This document shows, piece by piece, positions 1-14,900 of a stretch of 64,000 bases of DNA. Below the pieces are notes generated by a model. The model saw only the letters and a program-made list of their open reading frames with translations. It made no database searches and was not told the DNA's origin. Position numbers and translations under genes: made by a program. The stretch covers positions 1,930,001-1,994,000 of the forward strand of contig CM069769.1 of NCBI GenBank assembly GCA_036169595.1, in the 5' to 3' direction. This DNA is from Dictyostelium firmibasis (Eukaryota; Evosea; Eumycetozoa; Dictyosteliales; Dictyosteliaceae). Every line of letters begins with the position of its first letter. Position 1 is the first letter of the stretch.

Positions 1-81
1 TGTCAATTTGATCAAAAATTAAATTTAATTCGTTTTTTACCAAAAACCGAAATTAGAGGATCAATATCTTTCTCTGGTTGA
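1..81 (+). CDS. 3' end of a gene running in from the left (partial, uncertain)
   Basis: The first frame is open from base 1 to a TGA at 79-81 and reads as 26 residues ending RFLPKTEIRGSISFSG. Amino-acid composition is mixed and coding-like, unlike the lysine, asparagine and phenylalanine runs that A/T-rich spacer gives. The other plus frames stop within the first 50 bases. TGA is a rare stop in Dictyostelium, which lowers confidence. I do not recognise the protein. It would converge on the NDUFA11-like gene, whose stop lies at 515. Confidence 0.35.
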   Translation, partial: CQFDQKLNLIRFLPKTEIRGSISFSG

Positions 82-478
82 GTCAAAATTAAAACTTAGG
101 GAAAAAAGAAAGAGGTAGATTTAAAAAAAAGAAATAGAAAAAAAAAAAGAAAAGGTTTTACTTAGAAAAGATTATGTTTTTCGAAAAAAATAAAATAAAT
201 AAAAAAAAAAATTTTTAGCCACTTCATAAATCTTTTTTTTGTTTATTAAAATGGTTTGATGTATTTTTAAATTTGTTTTTACAATTTTATTATTTTTTTT
301 TTACTTTTTATTTTTTTTTTTTTTTCTACATTTAAATTAAAAAAGTAGTGAATGGTTCAAAAAATGTGTTATGGATTTGGTGTTTTTTTTTACAATCTTA
401 TCGTGTGATTGTATTTTTATCTTAAAACTATATTATTATTGCTTTTTTATTATTATTGCTTTTTTATTATTATTGTTA

Positions 479-510
<32 letters not shown>

Positions 511-514
511 GCTT

Positions 515-700
515 TTAATTTTGTGATTTTAATTCTTCCATTTTATTATGAATGACAAGTTTTGATTTTCCTTTGGTATCATATCTAGAATCAATAAGTT
601 CTTGTGATGAGTTCATTTCTTCGTGGATCATTTGAGCGCCAATGGTGAGTGGGATTAAAAGTAAACCTGATCTAATACCAATTTTTAATGAATTTGCTAA

Positions 701-786
<86 letters not shown>

Positions 787-1211
787 ATTGTTTTTTAATA
801 AAAAAATTGATAATGGTTTAGTTAATAGGAATACAAATAATGATTTTTTAAAATTGAAAAAGAGGAAAACTGGGAAAAAAATAATTAAAAAACATATAAT
901 TAGTACTTACTGAAAGCACCTAAACAAAAAGCAGTTACAATTGAACCAGCAGTATTATTTAAATAATCTTCTTTACCACGAGCTTGCTCTAAGGAGTGTT
1001 TAGTGGCAGTATAAGCAATGCAAGCAATGATACCTGAGCCAACTGCTTTACCATATATGGTTTTTGTTGTTTGGATGAATGCTTTTGGGTTATCTACAAA
1101 AACACTGTGATTGAATGTCTTGTTGAATGCGACAATACATCCACCTATTGATCCAAAAATACCAGCATTAAACATCTTTTTGCCAAGTGATGGTTGATCT
1201 GAATGTGTCAT
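515..1211 (-). CDS. Tim17/Tim22/Tim23-fold membrane protein, probable complex I subunit NDUFA11 (B14.7)
   Basis: Two exons, 1211..911 and 696..515, joined across a GTAAGT donor and a TTTAG acceptor, give 160 residues. Glycine- and alanine-rich hydrophobic stretches (for example GIFGSIGGCIVAF and GSGIIACIAYTATKH) and a charged loop (ARGKEDYLNN) followed by another Gly/Ala helix match the layout of NDUFA11, which has REKPDDPLN at the same place before its glycine-rich helix. NDUFA11 is an accessory subunit of mitochondrial complex I in the inner membrane. The first exon alone would stop just after the splice site, so the C-terminal 60 residues depend on the intron call. Another Tim17-family translocase-like protein is the main alternative. 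The intron carries a long TTA/TAA tract (705-783). Confidence 0.6.
705..783. repeat. (ATT)n microsatellite inside an intron
   Basis: About 26 uninterrupted ATT units lie within the single intron of the NDUFA11-like gene. A shorter TTA tract lies at 484-510, just past the stop codon. Confidence 0.9.
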
Positions 1212-1526
1212 TTTTCAATATGTATTATTGTTTTTTTTGTGTGTAAAAAAATAAATGTGAATAAAAATGAAAAAAAAAAAATCAAAAAATTTGAAAAAAA
1301 AAAAAATTCATCAAAATTTTTTTTTTTCATTTTTTTTATAACACAATGAAAAATCATTATTTGTTCGTTTTGACTTTTTATTTATTTTTTTTATTCATTT
1401 TTTTTTATTTTTTTTTTTATTTTATTTTTTTTATAGATTGTTTTTATTTTTTACAATTTTATTAGAAAAAAGTGGTATATTCCAAAGACAATTTTTTTAT
1501 TTTTTTTTATTTTTTTTTTCTTTCAT

Positions 1527-2467
<941 letters not shown>

Positions 2468-2941
2468 TCTTGATTTTTATCTTTTTCTTTTTTGTCTGTA
2501 TGTTTTTTATATGTACCTATATCTTTTTATTTCCAAAAAAAAAAAAAAAAAAATAATGATTTATAAACAAATTTAAAAAAAACCACTTCTAAGTTTTCTA
2601 GAAAACAAACATGTGTTTTCTAAATAGTTAACAGTACTCCAAAAATAAAAAACAAAATATAAAAAAAAAAAAAAAAAAAGAAAATTGATTTTCATTTTTT
2701 TTTTTTTTTTTTGAATTCAAAATTTTATGAAATGAAAAAAAATTTAATTAAATTTAGTAAAAAAAAAAAAATATATTAGATTTCTCGACCACAGTTAACT
2801 ATGTTTGAATTTGAAATAATTAATTGTTTAAAATAAAAATAAATAAAATAAAAAATAAAATAAAAAATAAAAAAAGGAAAAATTATCCTCAAATTTGTTG
2901 TTATATTTACAATGTTAAACTTTTTATTAAAATATATATAA

Positions 2942-3833
2942 TCAATCGTCATGTTCGTCATGGCGCGTCAATATCTCTAATTCAATTGGTTGATAAGGAT
3001 TATTACCATTTCCAATACTACTGCTACTGCTATTCATACTGTTATTATTAAAGTGGTTGTTATTGTTGTTATTATTGCTGCTACCACTGTTTCCATTACT
3101 ATTATTTTTTGGATTTATAATTGGTGATGAGGTATGAGGTGATGGTGGAATAGTGATTGGTGTTGAATCTAAATCTTTTCCCCTTTGTAATGGTATATCC
3201 ATCAACTCTTTACGCATACATAAATATTCACCAATCATCGCCATTATAACCATACCAATCAATTGTATTGCCCACCAAACTACTGTTTTAGGAAATCCTG
3301 AAACTATGCATACTATAATAAAATGTATAAATGTAACTGTAACTGAATGATCCAAACATTTCTTTGATCTCTCTACTATATATTTTAAACAAAATGATCT
3401 AATATATAAATAAATATTAATTAGTTTATTATTCTTATATAGGAATTTATTTATTATTACTATTATTATTTATTATTATTTTAACTATTATTTAATATTA
3501 TTATTTAATTATTATTTATTATTATTACTATTATTATTTATTATTATTTATTATTTATTATTATTATTACTATTATTATTATTTCTGTTTATTGTAATAA
3601 TATTTTTACCCAAATAATGAATTTATTAAAAAAGCAGTCATGACAACTCTACCACTTTGGGAATGTGTATTGATTGATTGATATTCAAACATTTGTTCAA
3701 GTGATAATGATGAAGAAAACATTGAATCCAACAGGTATAATATACCTGCTAATAATATATAATATAAGCATTGTATAGATAAAATCTGTCCTATAATTAA
3801 CTTGGGATCCCAAGCATTATATTTATAAAACAT
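2942..3833 (-). CDS. sys1: SYS1 homologue, Golgi membrane protein
   Basis: Exons 3833..3610 and 3398..2942 give 226 residues. SYS1 is a four-helix trans-Golgi protein that recruits the small GTPase ARFRP1/Arl3 and so golgins. The N terminus has YNAWDPKLIIGQI followed by a hydrophobic helix and LSLEQMFEY, matching WDPLLILSQI and SLDQMFD of animal SYS1. The second exon continues in frame with KCLDHSVTVTFIH, the TTVVWW-type helix and the signature MIGEYLCMRKELMDIPL. After the conserved core comes a dictyostelid-specific tail of about 80 residues rich in Asn and Ser. The donor is GTAAAA after a glycine codon. Confidence 0.93.
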
Positions 3834-4167
3834 TTTTTTTTTTTTCTAAACTGTTTATTATACAATGAATTTAAGTTAATGTATTTATAATTAATATTTA
3901 ATATATGATTTATTGTTCTTGTTGTGCCTGAAAAAAAAAAAATAAAAATAAAAAATAAAAAAAATAAAAAAAAAATAAAAATTTAAAAAATTAAAAAAAA
4001 AAATATAAAAAATAATTAAAAAATAGGAAATTAGACGTGTTGGGAAAAGACTTTTGATTACAATTATTTTATTTTTGGTTTTTTTATTATTTTTATTTTT
4101 TTTATTTTTTTTTTTTGATTATTTATTTTTATTATTATAATTATTATTTTCGAAAAAATATTAATAT
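3834..4167. other. Spacer between sys1 and rab7A
   Basis: Short A/T-rich spacer carrying the start region of sys1 and the 3' end of rab7A. I see only poly(A)/poly(T) runs and no feature. Confidence 0.6.
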
Positions 4168-5341
<1,174 letters not shown>

Positions 5342-5814
5342 TTTTTATATATATAAGTTTGTATTTAAAAGTAATAGTAATTTAATAGGAATGAGAAAAA
5401 AAATTTTTTTTATATAATAATAGTTATAATAAAATAAAAATTATATAAACGGCTATTGTAAAACTTAATAAAAAATAAAAATTTTTTTTTTTTTTATATT
5501 TTATTTTTTTTTTAAAAATTTTTTTTTAAAAATTTTTTTTTTTTTTTATTTAAAAAAAAAAATCTAAATTTTTAGAGAAGTAACAGCTCTCTCCTGTCAC
5601 TCAAATTTTTTTTTTTTTTTAAAAAAAAAAAGAAAGTGAAAGAGAAAAGTAATCACATGAAATAAAAAAAAAAAATAATAAAAAAAAAATAAAAAATAAA
5701 AAATTATAATTTTTTTCTTTAATTAATAAATTAATTAATAAGTATAGATAGTATTTGATTTAACTTTTTTTTAGCTTTTTATTTATTTATTTTTTTTGGC
5801 TTTTTATTTTTTAC

Positions 5815-5845
<31 letters not shown>

Positions 5846-6017
5846 ATTTTCTATTTTTTTATGGCAAAGATGACATCGCTGACATGAATTTTTGTTTTCC
5901 AAATTTTTTTTCGGTGTTCACATTTATTTCCAATTTTTATTTATTTGTTCACAATAACAATCTTTATTTTTTTTCTTTAATTTATTTTTCTCACTTCTAT
6001 ATCTTTTAAATATAAAA

Positions 6018-6262
<245 letters not shown>

Positions 6263-6359
6263 GTAATAATAGTAGTAGTAATTAGAGATACATACAATAA
6301 CCAAAATAATAATAATAATAGTAATAATAATGGTAGAATGGTAAACAAATTACAGAATA

Positions 6360-6815
6360 ACCAGATATATATTGGTCTAAGAAACCATTAAAGCAATGAC
6401 AAAGAGAGATTAGCATATTTTTAAAGAGGATTTCGATATTAAAAGGTGGTATTGCACCAAATCTGATTAGAACTTGAAGAATCTAGTTTACCGAGATAAC
6501 TTGGTTGTGAATTTATAATTGCCACGCCCGGTCATTTAAATGATTGTTTAGAGAAGCGTTATCCTGTCTTGAATCAATGTAACTACATCGTATGGATGAA
6601 GTTAATATGATGATAGATTTGGGTTTCTGAACCAGTGTACTAGATGCACAGGTAACCAGTGTACTAGATGCACAGGTAACCAGTGTACTAGATGCAATGC
6701 CTTAAGGCCACTGGTATTGCCTCCAGAGATATTCATGTCGATGGTGTAACTCATGTCATCAATTTCGATATTCCAAAGAATATCGAGGATTATACTCATC
6801 GTGTAATAATACCTG
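6360..6815 (+). pseudogene. Decayed copy of spliceosomal DEAD-box helicase PRP28/DDX23
   Basis: Pieces of one helicase appear in order on the plus strand but in changing frames. They are: a WSKKPLKQ/MTKRD segment (6370-6412) like the start of the DDX23 core (WSxKxLxxMTxRDWRIF); HIFKEDFDI then KGGIAPN; IIATPGH with [16 protein letters not shown] (6519-6590); DEV-MMIDLGF, a changed DEAD box; a tandemly repeated TSVLDAQ; and KATGIASRDIHVDG with FDIPKNIEDYTHR (6699-6800), the motif V region. In-frame stops, at least one one-base frameshift in the DEAD-box region, loss of the Walker A block and loss of everything between the SAT-side region and motif V show it is dead. The live gene is presumably elsewhere. 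Confidence 0.85.
6631..6697 (+). repeat. 24-bp tandem repeat, 2.8 copies, inside the PRP28 pseudogene
   Basis: The unit starting accagtgtactagatgcaca occurs at 6631, 6655 and 6679 without change until the last copy breaks off. It encodes the octapeptide VTSVLDAQ. An intact helicase has this segment once, after the MIDLGFEP motif, so the expansion happened within this copy. Confidence 0.92.
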
Positions 6816-7492
6816 GTATCTTAATTCCAATAATAATATTCTCAATAATAGTTGTTAGAATTAGAAGTATTAGAAAAAGAAAGGAAAAATAATAATAAAT
6901 AAAAACTAATAGAGGTTTTGATATTCATCCTCTAATTATTTATATTTATTTTTTATACCTAAATGAGATATTCATTAAAGATCCTTAGAAAGACATCTAA
7001 AAATATAATTTGGTTGAAATTTTTTTTTTTTTTTTTAATTTAAATTTATTAAATTTTTTTTTATTAAAATATGTCAATTGAAAAAAAAAAAAAATAATAA
7101 TTAATAGATAAAATCAAAATTTTAATTTATTTAAAAACTTAATAATGAATTTCTACTTTCTATTCCATATTTTCAATACTCAATGTAGAAAATATAGTTC
7201 TATATTTTTTTTTAAGTAACAACAAAAGAGGGTGATTTTTTTTTTTTTTTTATTTATAATTTTTTCATTATTTTTTCTTTACACATTATTTTCAATTACA
7301 AAATATAAAAATTAAATCATAATAATTAATTTCAATAGATATAAAACAATAAAATAATGATGGGAGTAAAAATTATCTGAAAAAAAACGAAAAAAAAAAA
7401 AAAAAAAAAAACATAGTTTCAGTGTTTTTAATATTGATTGACCAATGAATAAAATCGCCCAATAATAAATTTTTCTATTTTTCATTTTTTAT

Positions 7493-7524
<32 letters not shown>

Positions 7525-7567
7525 TTTTTTTCTTCATAAAATATAAATCTCACCCTCAAACTAAAAT

Positions 7568-7607
<40 letters not shown>

Positions 7608-7957
7608 AAAATGAATCAATCATTTTATTTTGTTAGTTCAAAATGAAAAGAAATTTGAAAAAATAAAAATCTAAAAAAATAAAAATCTCAAAAAAAAAAA
7701 TTTTGTAAATTGGCATTCATTGTTATTATTAGTTCGCCATTGAAAAATAGATATTCATTATAGAGTTGCACAAAATCGCTATTCTGCTAATTTGTACAGT
7801 GAGTAATAAAATAATAAAAAATTATAAAAAAAAAGGATCTCAAGAAAAAATATGATTTTTTTTTTTTTTCTCCACTCTCAAAGCTTTGACGAAGTTGCAA
7901 TGATTCTTTTTTTTTCTTTTTTTTTTTTTTTTTTTTCATTTTCAATAAACCCAACCA

Positions 7958-8012
<55 letters not shown>

Positions 8013-8105
8013 ATAATGAAACATTAATAACAACTATTTAATAAAAATAAAAAAAAACAAAAGGTATATAGTTATATAATTTTTTTTTTTTTTTTTTTTT
8101 TTCCT

Positions 8106-8286
8106 AATAATCCATCCATTTACTCCATTTATCCATTCATCCATTAATTCATTTCATCCATTCATCCATTCATCCATTCATCCATTAATCCATTCATCCA
8201 TTCATCCATTCATCCATTAATCCATTCATCCATTCATCCATTGATCCATTCTATACATTTCATCCATTGGTTCATTCATCCATTTA
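8106..8286. repeat. (CATCCATT)n minisatellite
   Basis: About 20 imperfect copies of the 8-base unit, with variants such as TTAATCCA and TTTCATCCA. It does not follow the trinucleotide pattern of this genome's usual repeats and has no stop-free coding reading of interest. Confidence 0.9.
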
Positions 8287-9239
8287 TAGTAGGGTAAAGT
8301 AGCGACATGAAATTTTAATTTAATTCAATTTAATTTTTGTTTGTGGTTTTGAACTTTTATTTCTTTTTTTTTTTTTTTTTATTTTTTTTTTTTTTTAATT
8401 ATTTGCTTTTAATATCTTTAAAATAGTTTTCATTTTATTTGTATATTTTATTAAGGATAATTTTTTTTTATATTTGGAACAGATAATTATTTTTTTGTAT
8501 TTTTAATTTTATTATTTGTTGTTTTTATTTTTGAAATTTCAAATTGTTTTTCAAATATTTTTGAAATTTTAAAGTTTTTTTTTATTCACTTAAAAAATTC
8601 TATCCAACCACTATTTTCCAGGACTTTTTTTTTATATTTTTTTCAAAGATATATGGTTATCATGAGTGTAATAAAAAAAAAAAAATAAACTATAAAAAAA
8701 GTAATAACACAGAAAATTCAAATATAACCAAACCAATTAAAGATTTGGGAATATTAATTCAGTAAAAAATAATTAAAATTTAACAACAAAATCAAATCGA
8801 AACTACTGATAAATTAAAATCAAACAGTATTATTATTTTTTTTTTTTCTAAAAAAAAATTAATTAAAAAATAATTTTAACAAATAGGTTTTGATTTCTTT
8901 TTCATTTTTTTTTTTTTTAATTTTATTATTATTATTTTATAATTTTTTTCATAAGAACACTGTATTTTATAATTTTGGAATGCCAACTAATATTTAAAAT
9001 TTTATTTTATTTTGTAAAAATTTTTTTTAGCTATTATATCATTGTATTGGTGTAAAATTAATTCATTTTTTTTTGAAAATGAAATTTTATTTATCTATTA
9101 GATATAACCACACACATTTTTTTTTTAGTAAGGGTTAGAAAAAAAAAAAAAACTAAAACGATAAGTATTCACTAATTGCATTTTGAAAAAATGAATTATT
9201 ATTTTAAAAAATTAATTTTAATATAAATTCACTCACACC

Positions 9240-9275
9240 ACCTTTTCACTCCACCACTCAACCAATTAGAATCAT
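9240..9275. promoter_or_regulatory. CA-rich island with G-box-like sequence (candidate)
   Basis: The run ctcacaccaccttttcac and the following ccaccactcaacc read on the minus strand as GGTGGTGTGAG and GAGTGGTGG. GBF-type G-boxes in Dictyostelium are G/T-rich elements of this kind. The island stands out in A/T-only surroundings, 2.2 kb before Steely1. The assignment is by composition only. Confidence 0.25.
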
Positions 9276-9488
9276 GATATTAAATTCCTTTTGTTTATTT
9301 TTCTTTTTTTTTTATTGAATTAAAAGAATTTGAGTATTTATGTGCAAAGTTTTTCAAAAAAAAAAGAACTTTTAAGTAAATTCATATCGATTAAAAAAAA
9401 GGGTAAAAAAAAAAAAAAAAAATCACACCAAATAAACTTTCTTGGCTACTTGATTTTAAAATATTTTTTTTTTTTAAACTGTTTTTTT

Positions 9489-9520
<32 letters not shown>

Positions 9521-10708
9521 GATATGTGATTGTTGATTTTTTTTTTTTTTCATTGGTTTTTTTACACAATTTCAGAAATCAAAGAATCGTCTCATTTTTT
9601 TTTTTTTTTGAATAATTTAAGAATAAAATTATTTTCTTTTTATTTTAATTTTTTTTTTTTAAAAAAAAATATTGAATAAAAAAAATTAAAAAATATTATA
9701 TATATATTTTTTTTTTTTAAGGATTTTAGTGACCAAAAGGCACTTACATCTAAAAAGAGACTTTCCGTTTGCAGATTATTTTTTAATTTTTTTTTTTTAA
9801 TTTTATTTTTTTTTTATTTTTTTTTTTATTTTTTTTTTTTTTTCTTTCCTTTAATATGTTTTTTCAAAAATTAACGTATTTTAGCAACTAAGATCAATAC
9901 AAGTTTAGTCATTCACGTCAAAAAAAAAAAAAAAAGTTGGTATTGATTGGGTGAGATATTTTATTAGTGGTTCAACCTTCCTCCATTCACATTTTACTTT
10001 TTTATTTTTTTTTTTTTTATTTTTTTTTTTTTAAAATATTGGTTAGACGAGGTTAGGCACTAATTTTATGAAAATTCTATTTGTGTTAGCAACACCAACA
10101 GCACCACAAAACAGTAGATAGGTTGAAATACCTACTAATCAGATTTTTTTTTCTTTTTTTTTCTTTTCTTTTATGTGAATTATGTGGTTGTGAGTAACAC
10201 ATGCACAATTTTTCTTTTTCTAAATTTGGAATTTAATTTACTCTTCTGGTCTAACTATCAACCAAACCTTTTGCATTATTGTACTCCTTTCATTTTTTTT
10301 TTTTTTTTTTTTTGGATAATTTGTTTTATTTTATTTTTTTTTATTTTTTTTTTTTTTTCAGAATTTTTATTTTTTTTTTGATTTAATTTTTTTGGGTATA
10401 AATATCCTAAAATAAAAAAAAAAAAAAAAAAATAATATAAAAGAAAAAAAAAAAAATATCTTATTTCTCAAAAAAAAAAATTTAAGATTCATTGTAAAAT
10501 ATTTAATCATAAAGTAAAAAAAAATTTTTTTTTTTTTTTTCTTCTTATTTTAAATAAAATAATTTTTGCAGTTTAAATAAAAATAAATAAAAATAAAATA
10601 AAATAATTTCATATAAATATAATAATTTTTTAAAAAAAAAATATTATATATATATATATATATATTTACCAGTAATAATACTTGTCAACTGCTATTAATA
10701 TTGTACTA

Positions 10709-10745
<37 letters not shown>

Positions 10746-10912
10746 TATTATTCTCTTATTAGATAACATTTATTTTTTTTTTTTAAAAAACATAAACTTA
10801 TATAAATTTTTTAATCTTATTTTTTTATTTCATTTCATTTCATTTTTTTTTTTTCTTTTTCATATTTATATTTCATACCAACATATAATTATTTTTTTTT
10901 TTTTATAATTAA

Positions 10913-10947
<35 letters not shown>

Positions 10948-11495
10948 AAAATAATATTAAATTTGTAATACTAAATAACGCGTCAATATAATTATCATTT
11001 TATTTGTTTAGATAAATCTTTTTTAATCTTTTTTTTTATTTTTGTATCACTTTTAAATTTGTTTTGTAAACTTTCCATTCACAAATACCTTTCAATCTTT
11101 TTTTTTTTTTTTCTTTTTTTTTTTTTAATTTTTATAATTTAAATTTTTTTTTTTTTTTTTTTTTTTTTTTGTTTAAATTATCACTCGTTCATAGCACATA
11201 AATAAACAAACTTAGAAATTATTACAAATAATTTTAAGAATTGTAATTTTTTAATTTTTTGTATTATATCCTTTTTTTTTTGTAAATATTTTATTTAACC
11301 TGTGTCTTTAAATTTTTGTAAATTTATAATTATTTATTTTTAAAATTTTCCAATAATTTTTTAAAAAAAAAAAAAAAACAAAACTACAAAAATATAATTT
11401 GTTTATTTAATTTAAATTTCAATTTTTCAATATTTTCTTCATTTATTATCATTTATCATAATAAAAATTTATTTTCAATTTTAAAAAATTAAAAA

Positions 11496-11808
11496 ATGAA
11501 TAAAACCCAATCACCAAATTCTTTAGACGTCGCAGTAATTGGTGTTGGTTTCAGATTTCCTGGTAACTCTAACGATCCAGAGTCATTATGGAATAACTTA
11601 TTAGATGGATTTGATGCTATTACTCAAGTTCCAAAAGAAAGATGGGCAACTTCTTTCAGAGAGATGGGATTAATTAAAAATAAATTCGGTGGTTTTTTAA
11701 AAGATTCCGAGTGGAAAAATTTCGATCCTTTATTTTTTGGTATTGGCGCAAAGTAAGTAAAAAAAAAAAAAAAAAAAAAATTTTAAAAAAAAAAAATAAA
11801 AATTTTTT

Positions 11809-11846
<38 letters not shown>

Positions 11847-11864
11847 TTTTTTTTAATTATTTTT

Positions 11865-11902
<38 letters not shown>

Positions 11903-14900
11903 AAAAAATAAAAAGAGAAGCACCATTTATTGATCCACAACAAAGATTATTATTATCAATTGTATGGGAATCATTAGAAGATGCACATATTCGTCCAGAT
12001 GAATTACGTGGTTCAAATACTGGTGTTTTTATTGGTGTTTCAAATAATGATTACACAAAGTTAGGTTTTCAAGATAACTATAGTATTTCACCTTACACAA
12101 TGACTGGTACCAATTCTTCATTGAATTCAAATCGTATTTCATATTGCTTTGATTTCCGTGGTCCATCACTCACTGTTGATACGGCATGTTCATCCTCATT
12201 GGTATCGGTAAATTTAGGTGTTCAATCGATTCAAATGGGAGAATGTAATATTGCAATCTGTGGTGGTGTAAACGCTCTTTTCGATCCATCCACAAGTGTG
12301 GCATTCAGTAAATTAGGAGTACTCAGTGAAAATGGTCGTTGTAATTCATTCTCTGATCAAGCTTCTGGTTATGTCCGTTCAGAAGGTGCTGGTGTAGTTG
12401 TTTTAAAATCTTTGGAACAAGCTAAACTCGATGGCGATAGAATATATGGTGTAATAAAAGGAGTTTCTTCAAATGAAGATGGCGCTTCCAATGGTGATAA
12501 AAATAGTCTTACAACTCCATCTTGTGAAGCTCAAGCAAATAATATCTCAAAGGCAATGGAAAAAGCTTCATTATCACCTTCAGATATTTATTATATTGAA
12601 GCTCATGGTACAGGTACACCTGTTGGTGACCCAATTGAAGTTAAAGCTTTATCAAAAATTTTTAGTACAGATTATTCCGATAATGATTATAGTTCATCTG
12701 ATGATAATAATACCTCTTCAGAACCATTATTCATAGGATCTTTTAAATCAAACATTGGTCATTTAGAGTCGGCTGCCGGTATTGCTTCTTTAATTAAGTG
12801 TTGTTTAATGCTCAAAAATCGTATGTTGGTTCCATCTATCAATTGTTCAAATTTAAATCCATCAATTCCATTCGATCAATATAATATCTCTGTAATTAGA
12901 GAAATTAAACAATTCCCAACCGATAAATTGATAAACATTGGAATTAATAGTTTTGGTTTCGGTGGTTCAAATTGTCACTTAATCATCCAAGAATATAAAA
13001 ATAATTTTAATAACAATTATTTAACAGTTTGGTAATTATTTAAATTATAAAGTTTTTTAAAAATTATCATTTACTAACATTTTCTTTCTTTTTTTAACTA
13101 CAGTAATAATAAAATAGATTATTTAATACCAATATCAAGTAAAACTAAAAAATCATTAGATAAATATTTAAATTTGATAAAGATGAATTCAAATTATCAT
13201 AGAGATATTTTATTTGATGACTTTGTAAGATATCAAATTAAATCCAAACAATATAATTTATCAAATAGAATGACAACCATTGCAAATGATTGGAATTCTT
13301 TTATAAAAGGATCAAACGAATTACAGAATTTAACAGAAAGTGATGGTGGTGGAAACATTAGTAAAAGAAGTAACAATCGCGATGGTAGTGAAAGCGCAAA
13401 TCAAGCCAATACAATTACTTCTTCAAATAGTATAGAGCCATTATTAGTTTTTGTATTTTGTGGTCAAGGACCACAATGGAATGGAATGATTAAAACTTTA
13501 TACACTAGCGAAAGAGTATTTAAGAATACAGTTGATCATGTTGACTCTATCTTATTTAAATACTTTGGTTATTCAATTTTAAATGTATTATCAAGTGTAA
13601 ACGATGATGATTCAATCAATCATCCAATCATTGCGCAACCATCATTATTTTTATTACAAATTGGTTTGGTAGAGTTATTAAAACATTGGGGTATCTATCC
13701 ATCAATTTCAGTGGGTCACAGTTTTGGTGAAGTTTCTTCTTACTATTTATCTGGCATCATTAGTTTGGAAACTGCTTGTAAAATAGTATATGTCAGAAGT
13801 TCAAATCAAAATAAAACAATGGGTTCAGGTAAAATGTTGGTTGTTTCAATGAGTGCAAAACAATGGAGCAATGAATTCGGTAACGATTGGTTGGATATCG
13901 AAATTGCATGTTTCAACGCACCAGATTCAATTGTTGTTACAGGTAATGAACAAAGATTAAAAGAGCTATCAGTTTTATTATCCAATGAATCCAATCAAAT
14001 ATTTAATACCTTTTTAAGATCACCTTGTTCATTCCACAGTAGTTTCCAAGAGGTAATTAAAGATTCAATATTTGAACAATTATCAGATTTAGAATCAACG
14101 GGTGAAACTGAAATTCCTTTATTCTCTACAGTCACTGGTAGACAATTTTTAAATGGTCACCATGTTACAGCACAACATATCTATGAGAACGTTAGAGAAC
14201 CTGTACATTTCCAAAAAACAATTGAAAACATTACCTCATTCATTAAATCTAATTACCCATCTAATCAAAAGGTCATATATGTTGAAATTGCACCACATCC
14301 AACCTTATTTTCTTTAATTAAAAAGTCAATCCCATCATCAACAAAGAATTCTTCGTTGGTAGTTTGCCCATTAAACAGAAAAGAGAATTCAAATAATTCA
14401 TTTAAGAAATTAGTTTCTCAATTATATTTTAATGGTTTAAATGTTGATTTTGCTTTCCAATTAAGTAATGCTAGTGATAGTGTTGATGAAAATAATGATT
14501 ATTTGAATAGACTTAATGAAACAAACTCATTTAAAGAGACAACAGGTTCATTACCAAGATATCAATGGGAGCAAGATGAATATTGGAGTGAACCATTGAT
14601 TTCAAAAAAGAATAGATTGGAAGGTCCAACAACTTCATTGCTTGGTCATAGATTAATTTATTCTTTCCCAATTTTCCAAAGTGTATTAGATTTACAATCT
14701 GATAACTACAAGTATTTATTAGATCATTTAGTTAAGGGTAAACCAGTATTTCCAGGAGCTGGTTATTTAGATATAATTATTGAATTCTTTGGATATCAAC
14801 AACAACAAATAAATTCATCTGATAATAACTCATATATAATCAATATTGATAAAATTCAATTCTTAAATCCAATTCATTTGACAGAGAATAAACTTCAAAC

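Larger units (their letters stand above)
6900..11495. other. 4.6-kb non-coding region upstream of the Steely1 gene
   Basis: No believable coding exon was found on either strand. The DNA is mostly poly(A)/poly(T) runs. A few islands are less A/T-rich: 7735-7805, 9240-9275 (CA-rich), 9722-9777, 9885-9990 and 10045-10145. Such islands in Dictyostelium promoters often hold regulatory sites. Its length is unusual for this genome and fits a developmentally controlled gene. Confidence 0.6.
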
